Assembly: GCF_007954585.1 (NCBI RefSeq)
Contig: NZ_CP042382.1
Span: 3,410,001-3,474,000 of the forward strand
From: Pistricoccus aurantiacus
GTDB lineage: Bacteria; Pseudomonadota; Gammaproteobacteria; Pseudomonadales; Halomonadaceae
Length of the DNA: 64,000 bases
Reading direction: 5' to 3'
Under the pieces are notes generated by a model, which did not search any database, was not told where the DNA came from, and saw only the letters and a program-made list of their open reading frames with translations. Of this stretch, positions 1 to 8,800 are shown in pieces. Position 1 is the stretch's first letter. Each line of letters begins with the position of its first letter. Position numbers and translations under genes: made by a program.

Positions 1-674
1 AGATTCTGCTTTTCCACCCAGATCTGCAGGGTGACGTCCCGCCCGCTTGCGGTGGTAAAGTGATCCTCGACCTTTTCCAGATCTCCCGCCACTAGGGCGA
101 ACAGATAGCTCGGCTTGGAAAACGGATCTTCCCAGGTCACGAAGTGCTTGCCGCCAGGCAGTTCGCCTCGCTCCACCGGATTGCCGTTGGACAGAAGAAT
201 CGGCAGACTCGCTTTATCCCCGACTACGGTGGTGGAGAAGGTCGCCATCACGTCCGGACGGTCCGGATAAAAGGTAATGCGTCGAAAGCCCTGAGCCTCG
301 CACTGGGTACAGAACATGCCGTTGGACTGATAAAGCCCCTCCAGGGCGGTATTGGCCTGGGGGTTGATGACGACTTCTGTATCCAGATGAAAGCGGGTCG
401 GCACCTTGGGCACCGTCAATCCCTTGTCGTCCACCTGATACTCGCCGGGCTCCAGGGCTTGACCGTCGATGGCGATGGAGGAAAGCTCAAGCTTGGCTCC
501 TTTGAGCTCAAGGGGCAGATCATCTTCCTGCGCCCGTTCCGGATGACGCTCCAGATGCAGGCGCGCCTTGACCCGGGTCGCGTGGGAGTCGAGATCAAAG
601 GTCAGTTCGGTATGAGTGGCGCGATAGGCCGGCGGCCGATAGTCGCTCAGATGTGTCGGCTTGGGTGCGGACAT
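1..674 (-). CDS. pepN: Aminopeptidase N, N-terminal part (cut by window edge)
   Basis: The reverse-strand frame starts MSAPKPTHLSDYRPP and runs off the left edge, so only about 224 residues of the usual 870-residue M1 zinc aminopeptidase are visible. The segment is the N-terminal beta-sandwich domain. It contains the family hallmarks SNGMFCTQCEAQGFRRITFY near residues 115-134 and the DPFSKPSYLFALVAGDL stretch before the catalytic domain. The zinc site (HEXXH) lies outside the window. The ATG at 674 has an AGGAGCC ribosome binding site just upstream. PepN trims N-terminal residues from cytosolic peptides. The gene diverges from the metal transporter operon to its right. Confidence 0.93.
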   Translation of the reverse strand, partial: MSAPKPTHLSDYRPPAYRATHTELTFDLDSHATRVKARLHLERHPERAQEDDLPLELKGAKLELSSIAIDGQALEPGEYQVDDKGLTVPKVPTRFHLDTEVVINPQANTALEGLYQSNGMFCTQCEAQGFRRITFYPDRPDVMATFSTTVVGDKASLPILLSNGNPVERGELPGGKHFVTWEDPFSKPSYLFALVAGDLEKVEDHFTTASGRDVTLQIWVEKQN

Positions 675-751
675 CGTAAGGCTCCTAGGTAAAGTTGCCC
701 ATCATTGTACGGCGATCGAGCAAGCCAGCAAAACCAGCCGACCCGGCTCGC

Positions 752-788
752 TAAAATGACAATTATTATCAAATAAGCACAATATAAT
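752..788 (+). promoter_or_regulatory. Candidate Fur box and -10 element of the sitABCD-type operon
   Basis: Bases 752-770 read TAAAATGACAATTATTATC. They match the 19-bp Fur consensus GATAATGATAATCATTATC at 15 of 19 positions. A perfect TATAAT sits at 783-788, so the box covers the place where a -35 element would lie. This fits iron-dependent repression of the metal transporter that starts at 864. The consensus comparison was done by eye. A Mur or MntR site would look different, but binding has not been shown. Confidence 0.65.
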
Positions 789-863
789 ACTATGCTCGAC
801 TCTATTTGCCCGGTCTTGAAAACAGCTTGAAGAAAGCTTTATGACAGTTCTCGAGGACTTACC

Positions 864-1790
864 ATGCCCAGGTTCAGGATTTATTTTTCTTCACGCGCCT
901 TGCTTGCGTTGCTGCTGGCAATATCACTGCTGGCTCTTGACGCCAGCGCCCGAGACAAGCCCATGAAAGTGGTGACCACCTTTACCGTGCTGGCGGAAAT
1001 GGCGCGAAACGTGGCCGGGGATCACGCGGAGGTGGTGTCGATCACCAAGCCCGGCGCGGAGATTCACGGCTATGAGCCGACCCCGCAGGATATCGTACGC
1101 GCCCACGGCGCGGATCTGATCCTCTGGAACGGGCTGAACCTGGAGCTCTGGTTCGAGCAGTTCCTCGCCAATCTTGGCGATATCCCCTCGGTGACCCTGA
1201 CCGACGGCATCGATCCGATTTCCATCACCGAGGGTGCCTATGAAGGCCAGGCCAATCCCCACGCCTGGATGGGGCTCGATAACGCCATCGTCTATGTGGA
1301 TAACATCGCTTCCGCGTTTGCAGCGCACGACCCGGACAACGCGGAGGCCTACAGAGCCAATGCGGAGACCTACAAGAATGAAATCCGCGCCACTATCGAG
1401 CCGCTGCGGGATCGAATCGCCGAGATTCCGGAGGACAAGCGCTGGCTGGTTACCTGCGAAGGCGCCTTCAGCTATCTCGCTCGCGACTTCAAGATGAAAG
1501 AACTCTATCTCTGGCCAATGAACGCGGATCAGACCGGCACGCCGCAACAAGTGCGCAGCGTGATCGACGGGGTGAGGGAGAACGACATCCCGGTGGTGTT
1601 CTGCGAGAGCACCGTCAACACGTCCCCGGCCAAGCAGGTCGCCCGGGAAACCGGCGCTGCCTACGGCGGCGTGCTCTATGTGGACAGCCTCAGCGAGGCA
1701 AGCGGTCCGGTGCCGACCTATCTCGATCTGCTGAAAGTCACGTCCCAGACCGTGGTGGACGGCCTGACGAAAAACATGCAATCCAAGTAA
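864..1790 (+). CDS. sitA: Metal ABC transporter periplasmic binding protein (SitA/MntA/YfeA type)
   Basis: This 308-residue protein belongs to the cluster A-I metal-binding lipoprotein family that captures Mn2+, Fe2+ or Zn2+ in the periplasm. A signal peptide ends near ASA-R30. The four expected metal ligands are visible: His68 in EIHGYEPTP, His133 in NPHAWM, Glu199 in CEGAFSY and Asp274 in LYVDSLSE. The His/His/Glu/Asp set and the lack of a His-rich loop favour Mn/Fe over the ZnuA zinc type. The start has a GAGG element 8 bases upstream. It is the first gene of an operon with an ATPase and two permeases, and a Fur box lies about 95 bases upstream. Signal processing may be type I, because no lipobox is seen. 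Confidence 0.9.
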   Translation: MPRFRIYFSSRALLALLLAISLLALDASARDKPMKVVTTFTVLAEMARNVAGDHAEVVSITKPGAEIHGYEPTPQDIVRAHGADLILWNGLNLELWFEQFLANLGDIPSVTLTDGIDPISITEGAYEGQANPHAWMGLDNAIVYVDNIASAFAAHDPDNAEAYRANAETYKNEIRATIEPLRDRIAEIPEDKRWLVTCEGAFSYLARDFKMKELYLWPMNADQTGTPQQVRSVIDGVRENDIPVVFCESTVNTSPAKQVARETGAAYGGVLYVDSLSEASGPVPTYLDLLKVTSQTVVDGLTKNMQSK

Positions 1791-1896
1791 CAGCGACCGT
1801 TCCTTGCAGCCTCCATGAACATGGTATCGTGGGGATTGTTACATTTTCGTCATCCGAAAGCTTGGGAATCAGTCGCCGCAACAGGAGTACGCGTTC

Positions 1897-2856
1897 TTGA
1901 ATCCATCAACGTCCCCACAGACGCAGCTTCAAGCCGGAGACGCCGGTGGTGGTATTCTGGCTCGCAACGTGACGGTCACCTATCGCAATGGCCATACCGC
2001 CTTGCGCGACGCCAGCTTTGAGATCCCCCAGGGCACCATCACGGCCCTGGTGGGGGTCAACGGCGCAGGCAAGTCCACGCTGTTCAAGGCAATCATGGGA
2101 TTCTTGCCCACCGCGAGAGGCGAAATCCGTCTGCTCGATCGAACGGTAAAAGACGCCCTGCGCGAAAACCTCGTCGCCTATGTGCCGCAATCCGAAGAGG
2201 TCGACTGGGCGTTTCCGGTGCTGGTCGAGGACGTGGTGATGATGGGCCGCTACGGTCACATGGGCTTCCTGCGCCGACCGCGCCAGGCAGATCGTGAGGC
2301 CGTCGATCAGGCGCTGGCGCGGGTCAACATGAGCGATTTTCGTCATCGGCAGATCGGCGAGCTCTCCGGCGGCCAGCGCAAGCGGGTATTCCTTGCCCGG
2401 GCCCTGGCGCAGGAAGGCTGGGTCATCCTGTTGGACGAACCCTTCACCGGCGTCGATGTAAAGACGGAAGATCAGATCGTGGCGCTGCTGCGGGAGCTCC
2501 GCGACGAAGGCCGGGTAATGCTGGTCTCGACCCACAACCTCGGCTCCGTATCGGAATTCTGCGATCGCACCGTGCTGGTCAAGGGCACGGTGCTGGCCTA
2601 TGGCCCGACAGAGACCACCTTCACGCGGGAAAATCTCGAACTCGCCTTCGGCGGCGTGCTACGACACTTTACCCTCGGTGGCGCGGAATTGCATGACGAC
2701 GACGACCCCCGCGAAATTCGCATCATCACCGACGACGAGCGTCCCTTCGTGCAATACAGCGACCGCCGCGATTCCCGGGGCATCGAGAAAGCGACGTCAG
2801 ACCTCGCGACAAAAGACGCTTTGGCGGATGACACTGACAAGGTGGAGAAGCCGTGA
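1897..2856 (+). CDS. sitB: Metal ABC transporter ATP-binding protein
   Basis: This 319-residue ABC ATPase powers uptake of the metal delivered by the preceding binding protein. Walker A (GVNGAGKST) is at residues 53-61, the signature LSGGQRKR lies around residue 150 and Walker B VILLDEP follows. The [18 protein letters not shown] stretch is typical of manganese/iron ABC ATPases. The start is a TTG at 1897, chosen because AGGAG lies 9 bases upstream and no ATG fits. A C-terminal tail of about 60 residues is acidic (HDDDDPRE and after) and goes beyond the usual domain end. The stop codon overlaps the next gene by four bases, so the genes are probably translationally coupled. Confidence 0.9.
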   Translation: MNPSTSPQTQLQAGDAGGGILARNVTVTYRNGHTALRDASFEIPQGTITALVGVNGAGKSTLFKAIMGFLPTARGEIRLLDRTVKDALRENLVAYVPQSEEVDWAFPVLVEDVVMMGRYGHMGFLRRPRQADREAVDQALARVNMSDFRHRQIGELSGGQRKRVFLARALAQEGWVILLDEPFTGVDVKTEDQIVALLRELRDEGRVMLVSTHNLGSVSEFCDRTVLVKGTVLAYGPTETTFTRENLELAFGGVLRHFTLGGAELHDDDDPREIRIITDDERPFVQYSDRRDSRGIEKATSDLATKDALADDTDKVEKP

Positions 2857-3746
2857 TAGATACGCTGCTCGAGCCGTTCGGCTATGTGTACATGACCAAC
2901 GCCATGTGGGTGTCCGCGCTCGTGGGCGCGGTCTGCGCTTTTCTCTCCTCTTATCTCATGCTCAAGGGCTGGTCGCTGATCGGCGATGCGCTTTCACATT
3001 CCGTGGTGCCCGGGGTCGCCGGCGCCTATATCTTCGGTCTGCCCTTTGCCCTTGGGGCCTTTATCGCTGGCGGACTCGCCGCCGGAGCGATGCTGTTCCT
3101 GTCCGAGCGTTCCGGGCTCAAGATCGACGTGATCATCGGCATCATCTTCACCTCTTTCTTCGGCCTAGGCCTGTTCATGGTTTCCTTGAGCCCAATGTCC
3201 GTCAGCATCCAAACGATCATCATGGGCAATATTCTGGCGATTACCCCCGGGGATACCCTGCAGCTGGCGATCATCGGCTTCGTTTCCCTTGTGATTCTGC
3301 TGGCCAAGTGGAAAGATCTGATGGTGGTCTTCTTCGACGAGAATCACGCTCGCTCCATCGGCCTGCGCCCGGACGTGCTGCGCCTTATCTTCTTTGCCCT
3401 GCTGTCCGCGGACATCGTCGCGGCGATGATGACCGTGGGAGCCTTTCTGGTGATTGCGATGGTAGTGACCCCGGGAGCTACCGCCTATCTGCTGTGTGAC
3501 CGCTTCCCCCGGCTGATCGCCCTTTCGGTGCTTATCGGCACCCTGACGAGCTTTTTCGGCGCCTATGCCAGCTACTTTCTCGACGGGGCCACCGGCGGCA
3601 TTATCGTCATGCTGCAGACAATCATCTTTCTTCTCGCTTTTGTCTTCGCCCCGAAGCATGGACTGCTCGCCGCCCGGCGCAAGGCGGCCAAGGCGCTGGA
3701 GCCGCCGGTCACCGAATCGACTTCCACCCAAAGTGCCGAGCCATGA
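2853..3746 (+). CDS. sitC: Metal ABC transporter permease
   Basis: This is a 297-residue ABC-3 family inner-membrane permease with about eight hydrophobic helices. The motifs [17 protein letters not shown] near residues 38-54 and [20 protein letters not shown] near residues 195-214 are characteristic of Mn/Fe/Zn permeases. The GTG start overlaps the sitB stop (GTGA) and has GGTGGAG upstream. Its product should pair with the product of the next gene to form a heterodimeric channel. Nothing looks truncated. Confidence 0.9.
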   Translation: MIDTLLEPFGYVYMTNAMWVSALVGAVCAFLSSYLMLKGWSLIGDALSHSVVPGVAGAYIFGLPFALGAFIAGGLAAGAMLFLSERSGLKIDVIIGIIFTSFFGLGLFMVSLSPMSVSIQTIIMGNILAITPGDTLQLAIIGFVSLVILLAKWKDLMVVFFDENHARSIGLRPDVLRLIFFALLSADIVAAMMTVGAFLVIAMVVTPGATAYLLCDRFPRLIALSVLIGTLTSFFGAYASYFLDGATGGIIVMLQTIIFLLAFVFAPKHGLLAARRKAAKALEPPVTESTSTQSAEP

Positions 3747-4597
3747 CCCTTGATACCTTGCTGCTGCCTTTTCAGTTTCCGTTCATGCAGAACGCCTTCT
3801 GGATCGCGCTACTGGTGGCGCCGCCCACGGCGCTGCTGTCCTGCTTTCTGGTACTCAGAGGCTGGGCGCTGATGGGAGACGCGGTCAGCCATGCGACACT
3901 CCCGGGCATCGTGCTGGCCTGGATACTGGGATTACCGTTGATTGTCGGCGCCTTCGCCGCAGGCATGACCTGCGCCCTGGCCACTGGCTATCTAGCTCAC
4001 AACAGTCGGGTCAAGCAGGACACGGTGATGGGAGTGGTGTTTTCCGGCATGTTCGGCCTCGGCATCGTCATGTACACCTCGATCCACACCAACGAGCACC
4101 TGGATCACGTGCTGTTCGGCAACATGCTGGGAGTGGGCAGTCAGGATCTCTGGACCTCCGGGCTGATCGCGCTTTTCGTCTCGGGACTCTTGATCGTGAA
4201 ATGGAAGGACCTGCTGCTGCATGCCTTCGATCCGGCCCAGGCCCAGGCGGTAGGATTGAATACCAAACTCCTGCACTACGGCCTGCTGGCGAGCCTGTCG
4301 CTGACCATCGTCGCAACCCTGAGCTCCGTGGGCCTGATTCTCGCGGTGGCGCTGCTGGTCACCCCCGGAGCCATCGCCTTTCTGGTGGTGCGCAGCTTTG
4401 GCCCCATGCTGGGAGTGTCCGTAGCCGTCTGCGCCGTCGCGCTGCTGACCGGCACCTACGCGAGCTTCTTTATCGACAGCGCCCCGGCGCCAACCATCGT
4501 GCTGATTCTGACCGGTATTTTTATCCTGGCATTTCTTTACCGCCTGAGCGCTACCCGCAGGCGTTCGCGTCGCCTTGCCGCTGCGTCGCCATCCTGA
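3743..4597 (+). CDS. sitD: Metal ABC transporter permease
   Basis: This is the second ABC-3 family permease of the operon, 284 residues and clearly homologous to the preceding one (GWALMGDAVSHATLPGI and VALLVTPGAIAFLV). Its ATG overlaps the sitC stop as ATGA. Two different permease genes in tandem is the layout of sitABCD/yfeABCD operons; znu operons have one. A strong hairpin at 4627-4649 closes the operon. Confidence 0.9.
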   Translation: MTLDTLLLPFQFPFMQNAFWIALLVAPPTALLSCFLVLRGWALMGDAVSHATLPGIVLAWILGLPLIVGAFAAGMTCALATGYLAHNSRVKQDTVMGVVFSGMFGLGIVMYTSIHTNEHLDHVLFGNMLGVGSQDLWTSGLIALFVSGLLIVKWKDLLLHAFDPAQAQAVGLNTKLLHYGLLASLSLTIVATLSSVGLILAVALLVTPGAIAFLVVRSFGPMLGVSVAVCAVALLTGTYASFFIDSAPAPTIVLILTGIFILAFLYRLSATRRRSRRLAAASPS

Positions 4598-4626
4598 CGT
4601 CGCGGCCATCAACACTTGAAAAGCAA

Positions 4627-4649
4627 CTGGCCCGCCGATGGCGGGCCAG
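4627..4649. terminator. Hairpin between sitD and hsp20, probably bidirectional
   Basis: CTGGCCCGCC, a GAT loop and GGCGGGCCAG form a perfect 10-bp stem. On the minus strand it is followed by TTGCTTTTC, so it best fits termination of hsp20. On the plus strand the tail is not T-rich, but it lies 30 bases after the sitD stop. Confidence 0.75.
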
Positions 4650-4680
4650 ATACAGATAAGCTATTCGCTGCTTTACGGTT

Positions 4681-5232
4681 TTATCGGCGCCCTTGGATAG
4701 GGATCTCGCGCCGGCGCGCCTTGGCTTGCTTGTCTCGGGGCACCTTGACGGTCAAGACTCCCTTGTCGAAGCTCGCCTCGATATCCTCGACCTTGGCGTC
4801 CACGGGCAGGTCCAGTACGCGCTGGAAGCTACCATACACTCGCTCGACCCGTTGATAACGATCTTCCTTGGAAGTGCTTTCCTGGCGTTTCTCGCCTTCG
4901 ATCAACAGGCGGTGTTCATCGATGGAAAGCTTGACGTCCTTCTCGTCGACGCCTGGCACCTCGAGGCTGATCCTGTACTCATCCTCCCGCTCGCTGATAT
5001 CCACGCTCGGCTTGAGCAAGCCTTCCATGCTGGCAAACGCTTCCGGCATCGCCGGCATGCCCCACTGGCGCATGGCATTGTCCATCCAGCGGTCCAGTTC
5101 CCTGTGCATCTGCCAGAAAGGAGATAGACCTTTTGGTGTTTCCGCCGACACAGGCGCCGGAGCAGTTGCTTCCTGGGATTGTCGGTTCTCGCTCTTGAAC
5201 CAGTTCCAGGGAGAAAACTTCTGCAAGTTCAT
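4681..5232 (-). CDS. Small heat shock protein, Hsp20/IbpA family
   Basis: This 183-residue alpha-crystallin-type chaperone binds unfolded proteins without ATP. The alpha-crystallin domain spans about residues 70-170 (ISEREDEYRISLEVPGVDEKDVKL, then FDKGVLTVKVPRDKQ). The N-terminal half is rich in Trp and Pro. A seven-codon longer start is possible, but the ATG at 5232 was chosen because GGAGGT lies 6 bases upstream. The length and the KGVLTV motif suggest the class A, HSP16-like group more than E. coli IbpA. A perfect Anr/FNR box with a suitably spaced -10 lies about 110 bases upstream, so low oxygen may induce it. A clear sigma-32 promoter was not seen. Confidence 0.9.
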   Translation of the reverse strand: MNLQKFSPWNWFKSENRQSQEATAPAPVSAETPKGLSPFWQMHRELDRWMDNAMRQWGMPAMPEAFASMEGLLKPSVDISEREDEYRISLEVPGVDEKDVKLSIDEHRLLIEGEKRQESTSKEDRYQRVERVYGSFQRVLDLPVDAKVEDIEASFDKGVLTVKVPRDKQAKARRREIPIQGRR

Positions 5233-5309
5233 ACGCCACCTCCATGATTGCAATGACGGATGGATCCTACTGGTCTTTCAATACGGTATACGTGGGTCCG
5301 TCCGGAAAA

Positions 5310-5350
5310 ATTCTCAACCTCCTTCGAGTTATTTTATTGATCTAAATCAA
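5310..5350 (-). promoter_or_regulatory. Candidate Anr/FNR class II promoter of hsp20
   Basis: TTGATCTAAATCAA at 5337-5350 is a perfect match to the FNR/Anr consensus TTGATnnnnATCAA. On the minus strand a -10-like GAGAAT lies at 5315-5310. The distance from box centre to -10 centre is about 31 bases, which is the class II activator geometry (box at -41.5). The start codon of hsp20 is about 70 bases further on. The yajQ gene ends 30 bases to the right on the same strand. Confidence 0.55.
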
Positions 5351-5379
5351 AATATTACTGTTTTTTAAAGCTTATCGAC

Positions 5380-5865
5380 TTAATCGCGGAAGTTGTCGAA
5401 CTGCAGCGGCAAGTCCGGTCCCTGCTCGCCCTTGAGCAGCGCCATGACCTGTTGCAGATCGTCGCGCTTCTTGCCGGTGACCCGCACCTTTTCTCCTTGA
5501 ATCTGTGCCTGCACCTTGAGCTTGGAATCCTTGATCTTCTTGACGATGGCCTTGCAGTCCGGCTGCTCCAACCCCTGCTTGAGCTTGACCTCCTGGCGGG
5601 CCTTGACCCCGGAGAGCACCGGCTCCTGCTCTTCCATGCAGCGGGCATCGATACCACGCGCGATCAGCTTGTTGCGAAGCACATCGAGCATCTGCTTGAG
5701 CTGAAAATCCACCTCGGCTTCCAGGGAGACGGTTTCACCGTTCAGGGTATAGCTGGCATCCACGCCGCGAAAATCGAAGCGGGTCTGTATCTCGCGGTTG
5801 GCCTGGTCCACCGCGTTGGCCGCTTCGTGCTTGTCGAACTCGGAGACGATATCGAAAGAAGGCAT
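5380..5865 (-). CDS. yajQ: YajQ family nucleotide-binding (c-di-GMP effector) protein
   Basis: This 161-residue protein matches YajQ in length (about 163 residues) and sequence: [21 protein letters not shown] at the start, IQTRFDFRG, and [29 protein letters not shown]. The family has two ferredoxin-like domains; homologues in Xanthomonas and Pseudomonas bind c-di-GMP. A longer frame runs 20 codons upstream, but the ATG at 5865 has AAGGAACG close by and aligns with the family N-terminus. Its only obvious link in this window is the c-di-GMP-controlled alg cluster far downstream, and that link is speculative. Confidence 0.92.
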   Translation of the reverse strand: MPSFDIVSEFDKHEAANAVDQANREIQTRFDFRGVDASYTLNGETVSLEAEVDFQLKQMLDVLRNKLIARGIDARCMEEQEPVLSGVKARQEVKLKQGLEQPDCKAIVKKIKDSKLKVQAQIQGEKVRVTGKKRDDLQQVMALLKGEQGPDLPLQFDNFRD

Positions 5866-5899
5866 GGCTCGTTCCTTGATCATAGGTAAAGCGGCAATT

Positions 5900-6376
5900 C
5901 TAGCGCTCACTCGGGGGCTTTTCATCCATCAGCCCCAGGACCATGTACCAGGCATCGCAGCCGTCGGCGTAGTAATTCGTCAGCCGGCGCAGACATTGGA
6001 AGCCATTGCGTCGATACAGCCGAATGGCGGCCGGGTTATCGACGCGCACTTCCAGGGTCAAGCGATTCAGGCCTCGACCGATGGCAATATTGCGCAGCGC
6101 CTCGAGCAGTCGCACCGCCAGGCCCCGGCCCCTCGCCGCGGGGTGAAGGCAGAAGGAATACAGCCGCCCGCTTGCGCTACCGCGACGCAACAGCAATATG
6201 GCATAGCCCAATACGTGCTTCTCATCTTCCTCAATCAGCCAGGCAACCCCATGAGCCCGGGTCAGCAGATAGGCCAACTGACGGCGACCGAAGCCATCTT
6301 CCGTAAAACAGGCGCGCTCGAGTCCGCACAGGGCATCGAGGTCCTGCGGATTTGCCTGACGCAATTGAATAGGCAT
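5900..6376 (-). CDS. GNAT family N-acetyltransferase (RimI-like)
   Basis: This 158-residue protein has the GNAT fold. The acetyl-CoA pyrophosphate loop [17 protein letters not shown] lies around residues 83-99, and the C-terminal [18 protein letters not shown] resembles the RimI end. The substrate is unknown. It is divergent from a RimK-like ATP-grasp gene at 6504, a pairing also described for predicted amidoligase neighbourhoods with the RLAN domain. The ribosome binding site is weak. Confidence 0.85.
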   Translation of the reverse strand: MPIQLRQANPQDLDALCGLERACFTEDGFGRRQLAYLLTRAHGVAWLIEEDEKHVLGYAILLLRRGSASGRLYSFCLHPAARGRGLAVRLLEALRNIAIGRGLNRLTLEVRVDNPAAIRLYRRNGFQCLRRLTNYYADGCDAWYMVLGLMDEKPPSER

Positions 6377-6503
6377 AGGAAACGCCGATGGCCGCGGGAA
6401 GATAAAAGTATTTCAGCAAGGTGCCATATTGCCAGCATTCGGGTGTCGAGGCATGCTAGCCGCGATTAGCCGGCCGCTTTACTTTAACGAGGATGTCTTA
6501 TCC

Positions 6504-7991
6504 ATGTGTTCGCTGCGTATCATCGTCGATCAACTTACCGACTGGCGCCCTTATCACCCCAGCGAGGATCTGATCGCCGCGGACGCCTACCTGGCGGAAG
6601 AACAGCAATCCCCCGAACAGGACGTCGCCACCCAGGTCATCAATCTGAGCGCGGATCTCGATTATCTTGAGCGCGGCTATTATGTGTCGCTGCTCGCCCA
6701 GGCCCGGGGACAGCGGGTCTTGCCTTCGGTGGAGACCCTCAACGAGCTGTCGCGCAAGGCGCTGATCGATCTGCGCCTGGAATCCCTTGAGCCGCTTCTC
6801 GACGAGCTGGCGCGTCGCGGCAGCTTGAGCGGCGATTCCTTCAGCCTGCGTGCCCTGTTCGGCGAATGCCTGGATCCGACCTTTGCCCGGCTGGCCCGTC
6901 GGCTGTTCGAACGCTTGCCCTGTCCGCTGCTGGAGGCACGCTTCATCCAGCGTCAGGGTGTGTGGCGGCTATTCCGGCTCAAGCCGCTCAAGCTCGCTGC
7001 GCTCGAGGGCGAGGAACAGGATCTGTTCGCCGGCGCGCTGAACCGCCATTCGCGCAAGGTCTGGCGCACCCCCAAGGCGCGTCGGCGCTACCGCTTCGAC
7101 CTGGCGATCCTGATCGATCCGCAGGAGGTGCTGCCTCCCAGCAATAAAGGCGCGTTGAAAGAATTCATTCGCGCGGGACGCCAGCTGGGCATCGACGTAT
7201 CGTTGATCACGCGCCGGGATGAAAGTCGGCTGGCGGAATTCGATGGTCTGTTCATTCGCGAGACCACGAGCCTCGATCACCACACCTATCGCATGGCGAG
7301 ACGCGCGGAACATGAGGGCCTGGTGGTGATCGACGATCCCCGCTCGATCCTGCGCTGCACCAATAAGGTGTACCTGCACGCCCTGCTGCGTACCAAGGGA
7401 GTTGCCGCGCCGGGCGGGGTGCTGCTCAATCGTCACGATATGGGCCGACTCGAGGCCAAGAGCGCCGAGCTGCGCTTCCCCATGGTGCTGAAGGTGCCGG
7501 ACGGCTCCTTTTCCCGAGGCATCGTCAAGATCGAATCCCTGGAGCAGCTGCGACAGGAGTCCGTTCGCCTGTTCGAATCCTCGGCGCTGCTGCTACTGCA
7601 GGAATGGCTGCCGACGGACTTCGACTGGCGTATCGGCGTGCTCGACGGCCAGGCGCTATTCGCCAGCCGCTACTACATGGCCCGGGGCCACTGGCAGATC
7701 TACGATCACTCGAAGGGCAAGACCCGAAGCGGCGGTTTCAGCACCCATGCCCCGAGTGAGGCGCCCAAGACCGTGGTTCGCGCGGCGCTGAAGGCGACCA
7801 GGCTGATCGGCGAGGGCTTGTATGGCGTCGATCTCAAGCAGGTGGGCGAGCGAGTCGTGGTCATCGAAATCAACGACAACCCCAATATCGACGCCGGTGT
7901 GGAAGACACGGTGCTTGGCCGGGAGCTGTATCGCCGCGTCATGAGGGTCTTTCTCGAGCGGATGGAGGCTCGACGGCTCAGCCGGACCTGA
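6504..7991 (+). CDS. RimK family ATP-grasp amidoligase with N-terminal RLAN-type domain
   Basis: This 495-residue protein has two parts. Residues 1-150 (MCSLRIIVDQLTDWRPYHPS and following) look like the RimK-like ATP-grasp N-terminal (RLAN) domain. Residues from about 200 to 490 are an ATP-grasp ligase with FPMVLKVPDGSFSRGIVK and the metal-binding end VVIEINDNPNIDAGVED. ATP-grasp enzymes of this type join an amino acid to a peptide or protein through an acyl-phosphate, but this one's substrate is not established. The ATG at 6504 was chosen over a start 25 codons upstream because it matches the usual family N-terminus; GAGG lies 11 bases before it. It is distinct from the true RimK at 27110. 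Confidence 0.85.
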   Translation: MCSLRIIVDQLTDWRPYHPSEDLIAADAYLAEEQQSPEQDVATQVINLSADLDYLERGYYVSLLAQARGQRVLPSVETLNELSRKALIDLRLESLEPLLDELARRGSLSGDSFSLRALFGECLDPTFARLARRLFERLPCPLLEARFIQRQGVWRLFRLKPLKLAALEGEEQDLFAGALNRHSRKVWRTPKARRRYRFDLAILIDPQEVLPPSNKGALKEFIRAGRQLGIDVSLITRRDESRLAEFDGLFIRETTSLDHHTYRMARRAEHEGLVVIDDPRSILRCTNKVYLHALLRTKGVAAPGGVLLNRHDMGRLEAKSAELRFPMVLKVPDGSFSRGIVKIESLEQLRQESVRLFESSALLLLQEWLPTDFDWRIGVLDGQALFASRYYMARGHWQIYDHSKGKTRSGGFSTHAPSEAPKTVVRAALKATRLIGEGLYGVDLKQVGERVVVIEINDNPNIDAGVEDTVLGRELYRRVMRVFLERMEARRLSRT

Positions 7992-8042
7992 ACGAAGCCC
8001 AAGCCCGGGGAATTGCGTGCCAGCCCAGGAATTCAGCTTGGC

Positions 8043-8771
8043 TTAGGGATCGAGTTCGGGATAATGGCGGAAGATGCCGTTTTCATTGAAGGGCAGCCGC
8101 CGTGAGGAAGCGAGATAGGCGGCGATATTGGGCCGCTCGGCGACACGATCCGCCAGCGCCATGACCTGGGGCAGCTCCGGCGCGATCCGCTGCATGGCAT
8201 TGGGGAAGGCGTACTCAAGCCCACGCACCACATGAAATAGCGACAGGTCCACGTAGGACAGCCCATCGCCCACCAGATAGTCGCTGCCGTGAGGATTGCG
8301 CATGAGCACCTGCTCGAAATAGCGCAGGAACCTGGTCAGACGCTCGCCGGTGAATATCGCTGCTCGGCGGTGAGCCTCCGCGCGCTGCTCGCGATAATGA
8401 AGAGAGCTACCGATGGGATGATGAACGTCGTGAATCTCGGCGACGAAATCCGTCAGGGTCAGCTGCAGACCATGGGTCCAGAGCCGCGTCGCGTCGTCCT
8501 GCGCGACAAGACCGAGCCGCGGTCCTAGAAACTGCAAGATATTGGCCACATGAGAAACGACCTGGTCGCCGGCTTTCAGAAAAGGCGGCGCAAAAGGGAG
8601 ATAAAGCACATCATCGTCTTCCAGCCAGGCATTGATGGCCGGCACGCCTAATCCTTCCTTGGAGGAACCGTTACCTACGTCAACGTAGTCGGCGCCGGCC
8701 TCTTCCAGGGCCAGACGCACGAATTCACCGCGTCCGGGGATTGTCGGCCAGTAATAAAGCTCGTAACGCAT
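8043..8771 (-). CDS. Glutathione S-transferase family protein
   Basis: This 242-residue protein opens with MRYELYYWPTIPGRGEFVRLALEEAG. That is the thioredoxin-fold N-terminus of sigma/alpha-like GSTs with a Tyr near residue 7 in the catalytic position. An all-helical C-terminal domain follows, with FLVGDGLSYVDLSLF-like sequence (YLVGDGLSYVDLSLFHVV) around residues 165-182. It probably conjugates glutathione to electrophiles in the cytosol; the substrate is unknown. AGGAGG precedes the ATG. The DUF488 gene upstream on the same strand may be co-transcribed, with a 29-base gap. Confidence 0.88.
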   Translation of the reverse strand: MRYELYYWPTIPGRGEFVRLALEEAGADYVDVGNGSSKEGLGVPAINAWLEDDDVLYLPFAPPFLKAGDQVVSHVANILQFLGPRLGLVAQDDATRLWTHGLQLTLTDFVAEIHDVHHPIGSSLHYREQRAEAHRRAAIFTGERLTRFLRYFEQVLMRNPHGSDYLVGDGLSYVDLSLFHVVRGLEYAFPNAMQRIAPELPQVMALADRVAERPNIAAYLASSRRLPFNENGIFRHYPELDP

Positions 8772-8800
8772 ACTCTGCCTCCTTGCTCGAAAACGAGTGC

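Noticed and set aside
924-1781. A 285-codon open frame opposite sitA
   Set aside because: Shadow frame; sitA has a signal peptide, ligands and operon context.
5240-5290. Sigma-32-like promoter for hsp20
   Set aside because: A TTGAAA is present but the -10 match and spacing are poor, and the Anr-type promoter explains the region better.
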